From positions 31,936,099-32,000,098 of the forward strand of contig NC_030850.1 in NCBI RefSeq assembly GCF_000208745.1: a stretch of DNA of 64,000 nucleotides, in the 5' to 3' direction. The DNA is from Theobroma cacao. Lineage: Eukaryota > Streptophyta > Magnoliopsida > Malvales > Malvaceae. Both the position numbers and the translations under genes were made by a program. Positions 1 to 23,100 of the stretch are shown here, in pieces. Numbering within the stretch: the first letter of the stretch is position 1; each line of letters opens with the position of its first letter. Below the pieces are notes generated by a model. The model had not been told where the DNA came from, did no database searches, and worked only from the letters and a program-made list of their open reading frames with translations.

Positions 1-12
1 AATGAGGCTCAC

Positions 13-3381
<3,369 letters not shown>

Positions 3382-3394
3382 GTTTTGGTGCAAT

Positions 3395-4330
3395 CCAACC
3401 TGACTATCCAAAAAAAAGCAGTTATGCGAGAATGAAGTCATAACAGAAGTGTATTAATTGCATGCATCAGCAATCCTCATTTTTTTAAAAAAAGAAAGAA
3501 AAGCCTAAAAGACATACCAAGGATGTCCCTCGAAAGGAGACAGGACAGCTAGTAACTGAATTGTAGGACATTTATAGCCTAATTCCAATAACTTATTCTC
3601 GTAATAGTTGCCAGGACAATAAGTGAGAAAAAAAGAGTCACAAGGAAGAGAAAATCCCTAAAGAAAACACAAATGCAACCACAGAAAAGATTTCTGGTTC
3701 ACAGCGGTCATGTCTAATTACAAGCTCAAAATTCTTTTCATTCATTTGACAAATCAATAAAAGATGGAAATGTTTTTGTAACAAGTGGTCACCTTATGGT
3801 CAATTACGAGAAACAACGGTTAAAGGATGCTGGTAATAACATATCATCGCGGGAAGCCTAATTACAACTATCATACTAACTAAAATTTCTAGGCTATCCA
3901 AAACAAAAAACCCCCTAATTACAACTAGAATCCTTAAGAGGTTTAAACATTTTAAATTTAAAAGAAAAAGAAAAATTCAATTTTAATTTAAGCCTTCAAC
4001 TTGTTATAGAGACGCCCATAATTTCAACATTTTAGCCATTTGCATGAGCAAATCATTCAACAAAAAAAAAAAAGAAGTCAGCAAAAAAATCTTGCCTCAT
4101 ATCTAGCGAAATAAGCATCAAATTGGAAGCTATTAACACTCCGAAACGACAGCAGAATTAAAATTAAACGGCTCAAGATCTAATAAAAAAGGCACGTACA
4201 ACAGCAGCCAGGGAGAATCTAAACGTAATTTTATCCAAAGTAGAAAATCAAAGAAGATCTTATTACCTTAATTAGAGCCGGCTTAGATAACGAGCATCAA
4301 GCACGTGCTTTCCTTTACTTCCCAACACTG
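3395..4330 (-). other. Leader intron and 5' UTR of the BRWD-like gene
   Basis: On the minus strand a good donor (TAATTAAG then GTAATA) ends a noncoding exon at 4267, and a pyrimidine-rich acceptor lies near 3400, just before the ATG. The stretch between them is AT-rich and has no long reading frame. The transcription start is not defined; the leader exon probably begins between about 4300 and 4450. Confidence 0.55.
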
Positions 4331-6068
4331 ATTTTGAGAGCTTTTTTAGTTATTGAAAATTTGAAATTAAAAAAAAAAAAAAAAGTGGAGGGTTGAGGAA
4401 AGATAACGAGAATCGAGAAGTAGAAGCAGCTAAAAGTTACATTATGAAATTTCTGCGTTTTACTAGTTTTCTGGGAGAATTTGGAGTCGGGGTTTTTGCG
4501 TACGAGAAAAGAACTAAACGAACACGGAAATGGAGGGATGATAAAAAGAAAAAAGAATACATTTTTGGACAAAGCTTGAAGCCCTGCGATTAATTAACAA
4601 GTTTAAGAAAATAATTAGGACACGTAAAGTAATAGAACAGGGAAAATTACAAGTGATTTGGGCGCCTACCAGTTTTGATAAAGAGGGCGCTCCAATAAGT
4701 GAAAGACAAGCAAGCCCCCATGTGCGAGACGGTCTTTGACTTTGTCTGCTCTAAAGGGATTACCGAATTAGGGTTACGATTGACTTTTCCATCGGAACAT
4801 TGTTCGGTGGAAGTCAGAAAGTGGCCAAATGGATTTATGGAATTGCGAGCCGTTTTTCCCTTATTTCGTGTTGGCTGATATTTAGAATACTTCCTCTCAT
4901 TTATTTTTGGGTAATTAATTACGTACTTAGTTTATCTCATATTGTTGCCTTTTGTCTGACAAAACAATCAAGTAGAGCTGCACCAAAGAAATACTAACAT
5001 TCAACTGAACAGAAGTCTCAAGTCTAACCGGCCCGCAATATCCAGTGATTTTTTTTTTAAAACTGTCAGGTATTTTTGCCAAATTATGCTGACTCCATTC
5101 CTTTAGTTGGTAAGTTCCCCTTTTTAGAAAACTCAGGAGAGTTGTTTCCTCCAAGGGAACGACTGATGACACAGCAACATTCCATCCGACAAAATATTTG
5201 ATTAATAAATGACTAGACTATTTGCACATCGACACAGCCAGAAGAAATACCACATTATCCATTTATCATGATTGACAATTGGCTAAAATATGGTGGGAAC
5301 CAATTTAAATTTTGAATTACCGCAGAAAAAAGGAGCCAAAATTGTTACTAGTACTTAAACTAGGGAATACATGAACTACATACAAGGTACCGAGAGAGTG
5401 AAAATGGTTGCACGTCCTGCCAAGGCCCAACAAACACAACTTTTATGGCCTCATCATACTTCATGATTTCATCTTTCCTTTTCACTTTTCGTGAAATTAA
5501 TATTAGACAGCGGTACCACATTCTTTTAACATGAAAGATAAACCAAAGCATGAAAAGATGATGCCGTTCACAAAGCAGATATTCCGTACTAGACTACCCA
5601 GGACCTAGTACACCCTAGAAAGGCAGAGAAATTGTTGCCAGCAAGCTTAATCCTGTACTTTTCAACAATCAGTGAGCCTCGTCCTCAAGAATTTCACTGT
5701 TTCTTTCACCACCATCAGTCAGTTCACAATCGATCCATCAAAATATATTCCCATGTGCTACACAACAGAAGGAAAGATTAAAGAAAAGATAAAGTTAATG
5801 ACGATTGTTTTATCAGGTTAGTTAACAAAGCAAATTCATTCCGCTGATAAATAATCACTTCCATATTTCATGGTTCAAATGAAGCACAAACTCGAGCAGC
5901 TGGTATTTGACGTCTGCAATGCTGAGTACCTACACTAAGAAGGGTACATTGGACAACAACTTAAGCAACGGATGTGATTATAAACTTCCCACTCACTTTT
6001 CCCTTTGAGTGCTGATGGATGCAGCCTACTCTCCCGTTTGGGTTGCCTCCAATTAATTTACAGGAACT
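4331..6068. other. Intergenic: BRWD-like promoter and MCM7 3' flank
   Basis: No convincing gene. The left part is upstream DNA of the BRWD-like gene and includes a telo-box-like TTAGGGTT near 4767-4775. The right part, up to 6068, is 3' flank and probable 3' UTR of MCM7. Short frames here (for example 4393-4593, 4800-4997, 4927-5172) have no recognisable domain or conserved start. Confidence 0.6.
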
Positions 6069-12153
<6,085 letters not shown>

Positions 12154-12241
12154 GATTCAAGCACCGAGAGTGAAAGAGCAAGCGAGCGAGAGAGAGAAAT
12201 GTGAGGATGGAAAATGAGAATTGGACAGAGAGAACAATAAG

Positions 12242-12286
12242 ATTTGGCGGCAAAAGATGAGAAGGGAGGAGGGTTTTGGCGGGAAA
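12242..12286. promoter_or_regulatory. Two E2F/DP-type sites upstream of MCM7
   Basis: TTTGGCGGCAAA (within 12242-12254) and TTTTGGCGGGAAA (12274-12286) lie about 90 and 120 bp upstream of the MCM7 ATG. The second is an excellent match to the plant E2F consensus (WTTSSCSS, with the GCGGGAAA half). E2F control of MCM genes is established in plants; binding at these copies is inferred. Confidence 0.75.
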
Positions 12287-12457
12287 CTGGGTGCTATAAT
12301 TTGATACGGTGTAGCCAGGTGTAAATTGTGAGTTTGTAACTTAGTGCGTGGAGAGTGATGCGCGCTCTTGATGGATGTCGGTAGAAAAAGTTTGAAATTT
12401 TATGGGGCAGTGATATTGTCACAAACTGTAGAGTACGAAAAAAGAACGAAAATTTCT

Positions 12458-12529
12458 TGTGGCTGCTGGGATTCGAGCCCAGGTCTCTACGGCCACAACG
12501 TAGAATTCTAACCACTAAACTACAGCCAC
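12458..12529 (-). tRNA. tRNA-His (anticodon GTG)
   Basis: The minus strand folds as a complete cytosolic tRNA. The 7-bp acceptor stem is GTGGCTG with CAGCCAC, followed by discriminator A73. The T arm holds GGGCTCGAATCCC. The anticodon loop TTGTGGC places GTG exactly at positions 34-36 (12496-12494). The anticodon stem CTACG/CGTAG is fully paired. A73 fits eukaryotic tRNA-His, where G-1 is added after transcription. There is no intron. A T4 run about 7 nt past the 3' end can serve as a Pol III terminator. The gene lies about 300 bp upstream of the MCM7 start, on the same strand. Confidence 0.96.
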
Positions 12530-13323
12530 TGTAATGATATCAGGCGGTTCTAGACTTAAAATCTTACTATTCAAAATTAATAATTGAGTCTCGCTGAGTA
12601 TATCTGCTTCTCTTCTGGGTGTAGCACGTTCGATAAGGTTAATGGAAAATCATAAGATGTTAACAATAAAACAAAATTTGGCAGATTATATCACGCTTCA
12701 GCGTTTGGCTCACGATTTATCTCTTAACATCAGCTGCTATAAAACAATATTAATGATCAATTTTATCTTATCTCTGGATATCAAGAAAATTTAAACCGCC
12801 TTCAAGCCTGGCATGCAATGCTTAATGTCATTATCATACCATCAATCAACAAGTAGTCTCCGGTAAAAGGGGACGGAACTTTCATGCGGATGTGATGAGT
12901 TTAATGTTTTCTTAGTACAAAGATATGTGATACCCATGTGCTACAAGGACCCTTTCATGGATAGATAAATGGAATTTTTTTCTTACATTTTCATCATTTC
13001 ATGTAATAGTTTCCACTCGTTGTGACAGACGGGAAGCTCCCGAAGTGTTGGTTGTCCACAAGCTATGACTCATTTCAAAATGGTTTTAAGTCATACAATC
13101 AGAAATCCACTAGCCCTCCGTTGAATCAGATCATCGGATTACACACGGTAAATGCCAATGCCCGTGACGTGAGCGGTAACTATTGAACATGAATACCCTT
13201 CAGGAACCGTATGAACCTTTCGACCAAAGAATCACATCAGAGTAACTGAATTTGATGCTCAAGAAAATGTAGTCCGCGCAACAAAGAATTAGGGCCATTC
13301 ATGCCTATTTCACCTTCCAACAT
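12530..13323. other. Intergenic: tRNA-His upstream flank and VPS51 3' flank
   Basis: No gene seen. The right part probably contains the 3' UTR of VPS51, whose stop codon lies at 13324-13326. Nothing conserved was recognised. Confidence 0.6.
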
Positions 13324-16300
13324 CTAGGAGGCAATTGGATTCTGTTCCTTCGATTTTGCTAACTTGGCTTGTATAAGTCTATCCAAAATTGGAGGCTCCA
13401 GAGGAATTGGGTCAAGACAACGCTCTGAAGCAGCAACAATCACCTACCAAACAGAAATAGTTCCCACATCTTCATTTTTGTTACCAGTGAACTAAATTTA
13501 GATAAAAAGGAGAAATATACATAGGAGTTATGTAGTATATAGAAAGATCGAAACCCATAGCCAGGGAATTTATCTATTACCTCATCAAGTAAAAAGTCAA
13601 TTGCCGCTTCATCTTCAACAGTTTCCTTTAAAGGAGTCCTTAAAAACTGAATATCCAGCTGGATTTGCTGGAATCCACTTCGATTAAAGGTCTGGAGTCT
13701 GACAAATTCTTGCAAGCTCTTAAGGCAAAGTTTTACTATTGTTGTTACAACTGACTCCTGCAATAACAAGCAAACGCAGTTCATTTTGCTTCATTAACAG
13801 CACTGGATATTTTTCCACCAGCACAACCATTCATAGATTCATACCTGTGTATATTCAACTTTGGTAAAAATTTCAACTTTTTGCTTAAACAATTTTGCTA
13901 GATGTGTTTCTAAGAGCTGGCTCCTGCCTCTGTGGGTATTAGACCTACTCATTTTATCATCTCGTAATGGGTTACTACGTGATGAGGTGGTGCTTCCATT
14001 GCTGTCAGAGCGCCGATGCTTACGGAGGAGCCCTTGAGGTAAAATCTGCTTCACCTCACTTCCTACTGCTTCCAACTAGTGCAGAGAAATTTGAGGTTAT
14101 GCACAATAGATTTTAGAAGTTTTGCATAATCAGAATATTTAGTCATATTGAACTGTGCAGGAAAAAGTTTAGAAATTATATCCTTGTCTGATCAGAAAGT
14201 TTAAAGAGACACTAACCTCTTGAAGAAATAAATCCACAAACATATGAACTTCCCTAGGCTCCTTGTGCTGCAAATATAAAAAATCAGAAATTGTTTAAAA
14301 GGTGAATGTCAAACCATTTTCATGATAGGAATTTCTTTCAAAATTAAGGAAACATAGCCTTACAGCATACTAACCTTAACCCAGTTTGGTGTTGTAAACC
14401 TCTTTCTTAGCAGAGTAGATACCCTCTGGGTGCTCATATTTATATACTGCAAAATGGAACAGAACAAACTAATAATTAACAATGAGATAACTAACTTTAC
14501 TTAAAATATAAAGATATTTGAAATGGTTCATCCCACGCCAGAAATAAAAATCATCAGAACTAAATATGTGCTCCCCTGAGGCAGCAAATTGGTATGACAT
14601 CAACATTCTCATGAAACTGATAAAGAGCACATCCACACAGTTCCAATAAGTACTAATTTTAGTAAAGTCATTAGTTCAAAATGAAGAAAGGAATCAATTC
14701 CTACATGATGCAGAAGCTTTTCACCAGCTGACCTAAATATTCTACATATCTCCCCAGGAACAAAAGCAGGCCCATTTTCATAACCTCGAACACCACCACC
14801 AGAGAAGGAAGCAGCTATTTCCTGACATAAAACATGAAGATCTGACTGAAGCCCAAGAGAGTAGGGAAAGAAATAGAATTATTCCACTTTATTTTTTGAA
14901 ATGGCTGTCAGCCGGTAATATAAAAGTATCAGGTGAGGACAGAAAGTTGCCTCAGTAATTCTTGGGATGGCAGTTTGTTCAATGAAGACAGAAAGTTGAG
15001 CCAGCACCAAAACAAGACCGGCAAGAACTTTTTCACTTTGTGTTCCCTCCGTCAAACCATTATCTTGACTTGATGAATTATTTTTTCCAGAAAGCAAGAG
15101 AAAACGATCATCAAGAGCCCTGAAGAAGTCCTGAAACCCCTCTTGAACCCAATCAATTATGAAATCTCTCAGTTTAACTAGCAGCCCTAAGTCATCATCA
15201 AGAAGTTGCCGGAAATCCTGCAGTAAGCAAATAGATCAAAAAAGACACTCAATGAATAAGCTGCACATACATTATAAATTCTTACGCAAAGAGTAAAGAA
15301 AATGTAAAAGGTACAAGTACAGAAAACATAACAAAATAAATGGCCAGACCAAATAAAACCCACAACAAAATGCAAAGCAGCTACCCAATTGAGGCCATTT
15401 TTCAAAGAATTTCATTGTGCAAATTCATTTAATATGCATCCAAATAAGAGAGATAAATGCATATGAGCAGCATAAAAGATGGACTCAGATACATAAAGTA
15501 GCATATAAGGGATGCAAAGTTTGAGCCATTTCTGCATGCATAAAACAAGATTCTCTCCAGCATCTCATGAGTTACCAGTAAGACATCCATGCTGCCCTGA
15601 AGCACCGCTTTTTTGCTGGCCTCCAGAGCAACCTGCAAGGGGAACTCCTCTGCTGCCTCTTTCGGGCTAATATTAACTTTCAGGAGGGCATCTGCAAATT
15701 GAACAGAATAAACTCAAACTCTAAAGTAATTTTCATTAGATAATCTACATGAATAAAAATATCAAGTTTATCAAAATTTTCAAACTTATAAAAATCTATG
15801 TAGAATCTATTCATACATATGGTTTAACCCTTAGTGCACCTATCATTTTTCTTAAACAAATGCCAACTGAACATGCACTTGAAAGTATTAATAATGCAGC
15901 TATGGACATCAATTCAAGAATAGCTATAGTTGTCAGCGGCAGATCATAAGTATTATTTTGCCTAAGCTTCATTTAGGTTAATTCATTTTAGTTAGAAATA
16001 CAAGTGAATAAAGACTCCTACAAAGTGGAGAATAGGTTAATAAGATTTCTTTAGACCTCCATCATAATATAGGTAAAAACCACAATCTGTCCATTGTTAT
16101 TAAATCTAAAATAAGTTGTTATTTATTGGTGATTTGAAACTCCAAATAAGTAATAATATTATTCTGGAATAGCAATAGTAAAAAGAACCTGATATATCCT
16201 GTAGAAGGTGAGTGAATGTGCTGGCAACATACTGTTTAACAGCAACTTGGGCAGCCTGAGACCACATAGGATCATTATATGGAGCTCCATCCCTCAATAT

Positions 16301-19300
16301 GGAAACTATGTATCTTTCTACTCAGATTAGAGGAGGAAGAAATGCAATATAGATTAAAAAAAATAAGGGTTTCAAATGAAATTCAAGAAAGACCTCCAGG
16401 GAAAAATCAGGTAGAACAGCCTCACATAAAATTTCATCCATCAGAAGCACATCTGTCCATATAGTCCCTACAATGGTTTGGCAATTAAGAAAAGGTATTT
16501 AAGTTGCAAAATAAGAAGAAAACAACTACTATAGAAAATATAAGCTATAAGTCCAGAGCAGACAACAATCGATTTCAACCAAACTCAAAAACATATAAAG
16601 TTGAATTCACACCATCACCAATAAACAGTAATAAGTATCAAAAATCAATCTTTTCATTGAAACAAAAGAAGGCTTAGTTGAGGCATTTGTTCAACAAGCA
16701 CGAACATCAAGAGCACTCTCTTATCTCCATCAATACCCTACAGACATCTCCAAATATCAGGCAAGATAAAAAATTATTTGACTTATGTGGTCACTTGTAG
16801 AATTGCATTTGTAAATAAGGACAGGTTTTATAATTAGTTATGTTCAATATTTGGCTAGCATTGTTGAAATCATGAAGGAGAGGAGAAGGTGAGAAAAAGC
16901 ACATGCACACTACTTACGAAGAACACCCAGGAGATTGGCAGAAGAAATCCGTCTCTTCACATATTGCTCAGTCATTTCAAAGTGCCTAAAAGAAAGGTAG
17001 CATGTGAGTAAAATGTTGTCATGCTTTCTAATCCGAGGAGAGGAAGAATCAACTCAGAGTAGGACTCAAAGATAGGTTACAACTTGTAAAAAAATGGGAA
17101 TTCTGATGAAGCTGCTTACTTGATAACCAAGTCCTGTGCAAGTGTAATTAGTTGCTTTTCTGAGTCAGGAAATATTACTCGATAAGCACAGATAGCCTCC
17201 GCAAATTCACGGACAGAAGCCTAATTTAAATAACAGGAAACAAGAGTTTCTTCATTAGTCTATCTAGATGGCATTTTTTCTCCCTCCCCACTCCCCCCCA
17301 GCCTCCTTTTCTTTAGGGGATGACTGATTTAACTACAATCAAAGAGCCATAAACAAAGAGGGTCCTATATGGTAAATTAATAGGAGATAAATTTGGGAAA
17401 AGACATCATCTGGTCATCAAAGAAGATCCACTCACCAGGATATAAAGCACAAATCTACCAGCATTCAAGTACAAATGAAAATGTTTGGTCACTACATATG
17501 TGATACTAAGCATATGTTGGATTATGAAGAAATTCATTTAATATTTACCTAAATAGACAGCTAGAATGGCAATGCAGTAGTAAACTATTTTATGCATCCT
17601 GCTGCATCATGCATCATCATTCTCATTGAAGACAATGAATTCTAAAAAAAAGACGGAAAAGATTTCCCCGAAGCAAGCCAGGAAGTTTCACAAAAGAACT
17701 TGAATTATCAAATAGAGATAACCATCTAATTTGCACAAAAACAGTTTTCTTTTTCCTTTTGTAATTCCTTTATCCAACCCAGTTCCTACCCAACAAGCCA
17801 TATATAAGAAATTGCTAAAAATGCTACTTCATGGCTCATGCTCACTTACCTCATGGGGCGTACTACGAATCGAATCAGAAACTTTTCCCTGTTTAGAAGG
17901 ATCAGTAGACTCCACAGTAACATTCTCAAGTTCATCTGTTTTAAGCTGAAGGTCCCCTAGAGATTGTTCTAACTTTTCAAGAAGTTTTGCCTTTAAGCTA
18001 TCCACCTGCCCAATTACAGGTAATATGTGCCATGCACAGGTATATATGTCAAAAAGATATATATCAAGTGACCTCAAATACTTGTTTAGAGAATAATATT
18101 ACTGTACATTTAATACATATGGTGCACATACTAGAGGCTGTCAGCAATCAGAAGTTTAAAATATTTTAATAAAGAAAACATGAGATAAAGGGTGACTCAA
18201 TTTTCATCTTTTAGCTGATGCAATTTCATGTGGAATAAAATGGCATGCATGGAAATGTAGTGTTTAAGCTCCATTGGAACTTTCGCAACCAGCTAGATAA
18301 TTCAATCTGAAAGTTGCAGTACGAACCGGAAAATCCAACTGCTTCAAAAGCACTGCAGCTTCAGCTCTAGCTTGTATGGATTCAGAATCTGAGAATAGCT
18401 TTCTCTGAGACGGGAAATTTGACAAAACATTACAAATTTCTTTTATTTGCACCAAATCACCGTACGTTCATAAGACAAGAATAGGCATACCTGCAAGTTT
18501 TTTACTATTATAGCAACCGCTTCTTCAGATGCTCTTTTACAGTCCTGGAATGATGAATCTCCATATGCCTGGTAAGAAGAAAAACAAAGGTATGTTAAAT
18601 CTTCTGAACAGTAAATTTTGAGATAAAAGCACAATATGTACTAACAACAGAATTAAAATAGAAAATACAAGAGAATGAACAAGGTAAGCAACAGCTGACC
18701 TTAAAAATTGGCATTGCTCCAGTGTAGAACTTGACTGCATCAGCATATGCTTCTGACTTGATGCACTTTCCAAGTCTAGCAGGCAGATCATAAATGAACT
18801 GTTCTTTTCCACAAAAGACAAATTTTGAGTAACTCACCGTAGGCAAACACCAATGCATAAGTAAACAGGGAGTATATCATACGAATCCTACCTAAAATTT
18901 TTCCTTAACAGTTTTAATTATGAGCTGTAACATCTAAAAACCATAAATTTGCCATGGGCTTCCCTATCTATTATTCGAATATTGCATTACACTCATAAAA
19001 TTCAATCCTAGGGCTGCTGTCTCATTACTCACAGGTCACCACAAACATTTGACAGTTCTTTAATACCTGAACTTTACGCAGAAGATTACGTGTTCGGTGC
19101 AACTTCTCTATGTGTTCTCTCTTCTCAAAAAGAGAAGTGTTGACCCCATCGCTTCTAGATTGAACTGACATTATCTGAAATTATAAATGAAGAAAAAATT
19201 TAATTTGCTGTAATCTCCCTGCCTCATTTCTTCTACATTATTGAAAAAATTCAACTAGAGTTGACACAAAAACATTCTAACACACCTTGTCAAGAAGCTG

Positions 19301-20102
19301 CTCCATATTTGCTTCCATGCCTACAATATTACTTTTCATCCTGGTAAAAGCAAATTTTCAGTACCAGTGAATTGAGGTTCTTAAACAGCAGTTATGTAAG
19401 AACTTCAAGGATCCAATTGCAATAAATAAATTGAACAACAGTTACTAGCACATAAAAAATCCAGCCAAAATAAAAGGAACAACAGAATTTGAACAGAAAG
19501 ATATAATGTTGATAAACCCTAATCCATTCTTCCCACAGTAAGAGTATAATGGCAGTGGCAATTGTTCACCGACGATTTTAAGAATTGAAAGAAGTTACCG
19601 TTTAATTGCATCCGTGGCACTGATAAACTTGTTATAGTTCTCGTAGACCAACATTTGCAAGTCAGTATCGAGATTCTTGATTTCGGCAGCCATTTCAACG
19701 TGCCTTTGAAGAAGCGCTTCCAAATTCGACTTTTGTACCTACACATTTCAATCCAATCCATGCGTAAGGGATCAAACCTTCCCATTTAACTACAAGTCCT
19801 ACCTAAAACAGCATTAATCTAATCTAAACCACGAATTCCATTCCGAATAATTGATTTCTATAAAATCTATAATTAGAATTCAATCAAATTTTAATCCGTG
19901 ATCTGGATCGAATGAATTAGAGTGAGCGTACGAGGAGGTTCATGTACTGATCGGCATTGAAAGAATTGGTGTTGATGGCATCTAATGCCCCGTGCTTTGA
20001 AGAAGCGTTGGGAGTCGACGAAGGATCTGGAGAGTAGAAGCTCGACAATAGATCTCTCATTCTCTTAGCCTTGTCGTCCAACGGAACATCGTCCGTCCCC
20101 AT
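13324..20102 (-). CDS. VPS51: VPS51 homologue (UNHINGED), GARP/EARP tethering complex subunit
   Basis: Twenty exons on the minus strand: 20102-19932, 19738-19599, 19340-19286, 19174-19067, 18798-18700, 18568-18491, 18404-18327, 18005-17850, 17220-17120, 16985-16918, 16467-16394, 16255-16189, 15691-15576, 15217-14951, 14821-14705, 14446-14375, 14267-14217, 14075-13845, 13757-13581 and 13443-13324. They total 2346 nt, or 781 aa, against about 780 aa in Arabidopsis. The N-terminal Vps51 domain reads KAKRMRDLLSSFY, FNADQYMNLL, LLQRHVEMAAEIKNLDTDL. The C-terminal part includes SQLLETHLAKLFKQKVEIF and RLQTFNRSGFQQIQLDIQF. VPS51 joins VPS52/53/54 (GARP) at the trans-Golgi to tether endosome-derived vesicles. 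Exon 14 must end at GAG before GCAACT (14950-14949), a GC donor; only this choice rejoins the conserved frame ITE-EIAASF. Confidence 0.95.
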
Positions 20103-23100
20103 TTTTGGCTCTTCCTACTATTGATTAATTCTCTGCGAATTAGATAGAGATAGAATTTGGTTTTAGATCGGGAAATTTTAGTCAGGAGCAAGCGAAATCT
20201 TTGCAGGCAAGAGAAAGAACTACAGCAAGAGGAGGACGAAGAGCCTGAATCATAAAACGATATCGTCTCAGAATGAACAAAAAATCCAGCGTGGATTGCT
20301 TTTGACGTTTTTGGTGCTCTAGACACGATCCAATCAGAAACCGGGTATTTGTCCAAAAGGACCAAAACAGTCCCAAATTATAAAAGGAGCAAGACAGATA
20401 TGCAAATTCTACAAATTTTATTTGTCTTTTAGTATAATTTATGTTTACAACACTTAACTCTCCTTAATTCCGCTACATTTCCACTCAAAATTATCAAATC
20501 TGAATTTTTTTTTTTTTGTGTGTGGGGAAATGAAAAAATCATATAACTTTTTCTACATATAATGTTACTAATGGTGGCAAAAGAAAGTCACAATGATCCA
20601 AACATTCCCCCTGAAATTGTGTTGGCATGGCCGCTTGGCTTATGTAATTATTTATAGCAGTTAAACTGTCCACGAAATTATGGACAAAAAAATAAAGGAA
20701 AAAACACTAGAAGGATGACATATAATTGACTGCCTAACTAATTAGTAATTACTAGAAAATAGTACTCTTCTATTGTTACTTCAAGTTTTTTTTTTCTTTT
20801 TTCTTTTTCTTCCTCGCTCGTCATTCCTACTTCTCCTCTTCGCACCATTACCTACCTTCAAACGTCCTATGCAAAAGTCAAGTACTCACTTTGTTAACGT
20901 TCATACTGACCTGAAATACTTATTTAAAAATATAATTTTAATTTCATAAATTTTGAATACCATTATTAAGATTTAGATAATTTGTTAAACTTAACATATT
21001 ACATTAAAAAATATAAAAGAAAAGCTTTAAATGCATTTGATATAATATTTTAAACAATTCAAATAATCTTTATTCTTATATAATATTTATTTAAAATTTA
21101 TATTTTTATTTTAAATTAAATAAACTCTTATGGTTAATAATTAATTAATTATTATTAATTAAAATATTATTTATTATTTTGATTAAAATTTTATTATTTA
21201 TTATTAATTAAAATATTATTTGTCATTTTATATCATGTAATGATGACATAACATGTTAAACATGTTAAAACGAATTGATTGTATAAAATACTAACTTAAT
21301 ATGATAACAAAATTACGTAATATTTTTTATATTCCACATCAATATCACGTGAATATAAAATAATAAATGACATTTTGATTAGTAGAAATTGATCAATTAC
21401 TAATTATAAAATTAGACATCATCCAAAATAAAAATGTAATACCTTGATTGATTGGAAATAATATAAAATAAAACTTTATTTAAAATTTTTTAAATAATTG
21501 ATAAATTTTTAAATCATCATTCTAATGTGTTTTCATACTTCAAACCATTTGCAGAAACATAAATACCACATCCATCAAGGGCAATAAGGGGTATTAAATT
21601 CGGGTATTAAAAACCTACGACATCACATTCATAATTCTCACCTTTACAATATTCTAAATTTGAAGCCTTGTCAACATAAAAAAAAAAAAAAATTACATCC
21701 AAGTGTGATACTAAAAATACCTTAATTTACAACTCCTGTTTGGCAATAGATATAGCGATTATTAATTTTTTAATAGAAAAATTGAGGTATAAAATTTGAA
21801 ATTCCACCTCTCTGATATTTCTTACATGAAAAAAAAAAATTTAAGTGGCACTATTTATTGTCATTACTGTTTATTAATTTGTATCTTTCAATTGGATTAG
21901 TCTATTAGGCGGTGAATAAAAAAATCTCTACTAGTTCTTTTTAAGAACATATTTATTGCATTGCAATATTGCATTATCAAGGAGCCTAATATCCTGCAAA
22001 CTCGGTTTCGTGCTAACTACTACAAAACATTCACATGATTTCACCACAACCATATATTCTAATTCATAATAATAAATAATAATAAATATTTAAATAATAG
22101 GCCCTCAAAGCATTTCTTTTTTTTTTTCCTTTGTAATTTTGTGTAAAAAATAAATAAATTTCTTCACATAAATGAACACAATAACATGCCTGTAAATTTG
22201 AGAAACATAGTAGAAAGTTAAATACAGATTCTACGTTGGAATAGGAAAAAAAAAAGGAAAGGACGAAAGAGATTCTTTTATTTTTTTGGGATTTTAGACA
22301 ATAAGCATTTATTGGTTTTACTAGTAAAAATTTTAATTTAAAAGAAAAATCTAATTTTTTTAAATTTATTAAGTAAAAGGCATTCAAACTTTAGTTATTT
22401 AAAATAAATTTATTATTTATTACGAGTCAAATTTATGTGATTAGGATAAAATAATGTAAAGATTCCATAATAATTATTACAAATTGAATTTGGATTATCA
22501 TCACGTTTTGGGCAAACTGAAATAAGCGATAATATCATCAAGTAAATTGTTTTTTTTTTAAATATATAGTATTGTTATTTTGATGCACTTATAAACAAAA
22601 CGTTCTCATATTATCTCACATAATTTTACAAGATGTTAATTATTTTGACATGTTTGGATTTGTAAAACTATTATTAGTGGTGCTACTAATCCAATTATTT
22701 ATTTTTACTAGTACACGATTAAAACAAGAATATAAAGATCTCAAGTAAAAATTACCCTCTTTATCCCATTTTGTTTATTTCTTTTTTTTTTGTTAAATAA
22801 ATTCAAATTTTACCATTATTAATTATAATCTCAAAAAATATGTTATAATTTTATTAAAAATAAAGATGAAAGTTAAGTTAATTTGACAAAAAAATTAATA
22901 AAAAACAAATAAAATGAGACTGAGAGAAGACTTAAAAAGTTAAATTATAATGTAAAATTTGATTCTTATGCACCAGACATGCCAGGTGTATTCCATGCAA
23001 AGTAATAAACATCTCACCATAGACAATTAGGCATGCAGATAATGGGACAACTGAGTACTACCCCACCAAGATTTAAGAGTAAAAGGAATCCAACGCACCT

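Noticed and set aside
14879..14950. Extension of VPS51 exon 14 (ATFCPHLILLYYRL)
   Set aside because: It reads into a stop and has no counterpart in the family; it is the beginning of the GC-AG intron.
16256..16297. Extension MRDGAPYNDPMW before VPS51 exon 12
   Set aside because: The acceptor CTCAG ending at 16256 restores the conserved DFSLE-AAQVAVKQYVAS junction, so the extension is intronic.
22064..22387. 107-codon minus-strand frame in the AT-rich spacer
   Set aside because: Low-complexity Phe/Leu/Lys/Tyr composition expected from AT-rich DNA; no domain and no splice context.
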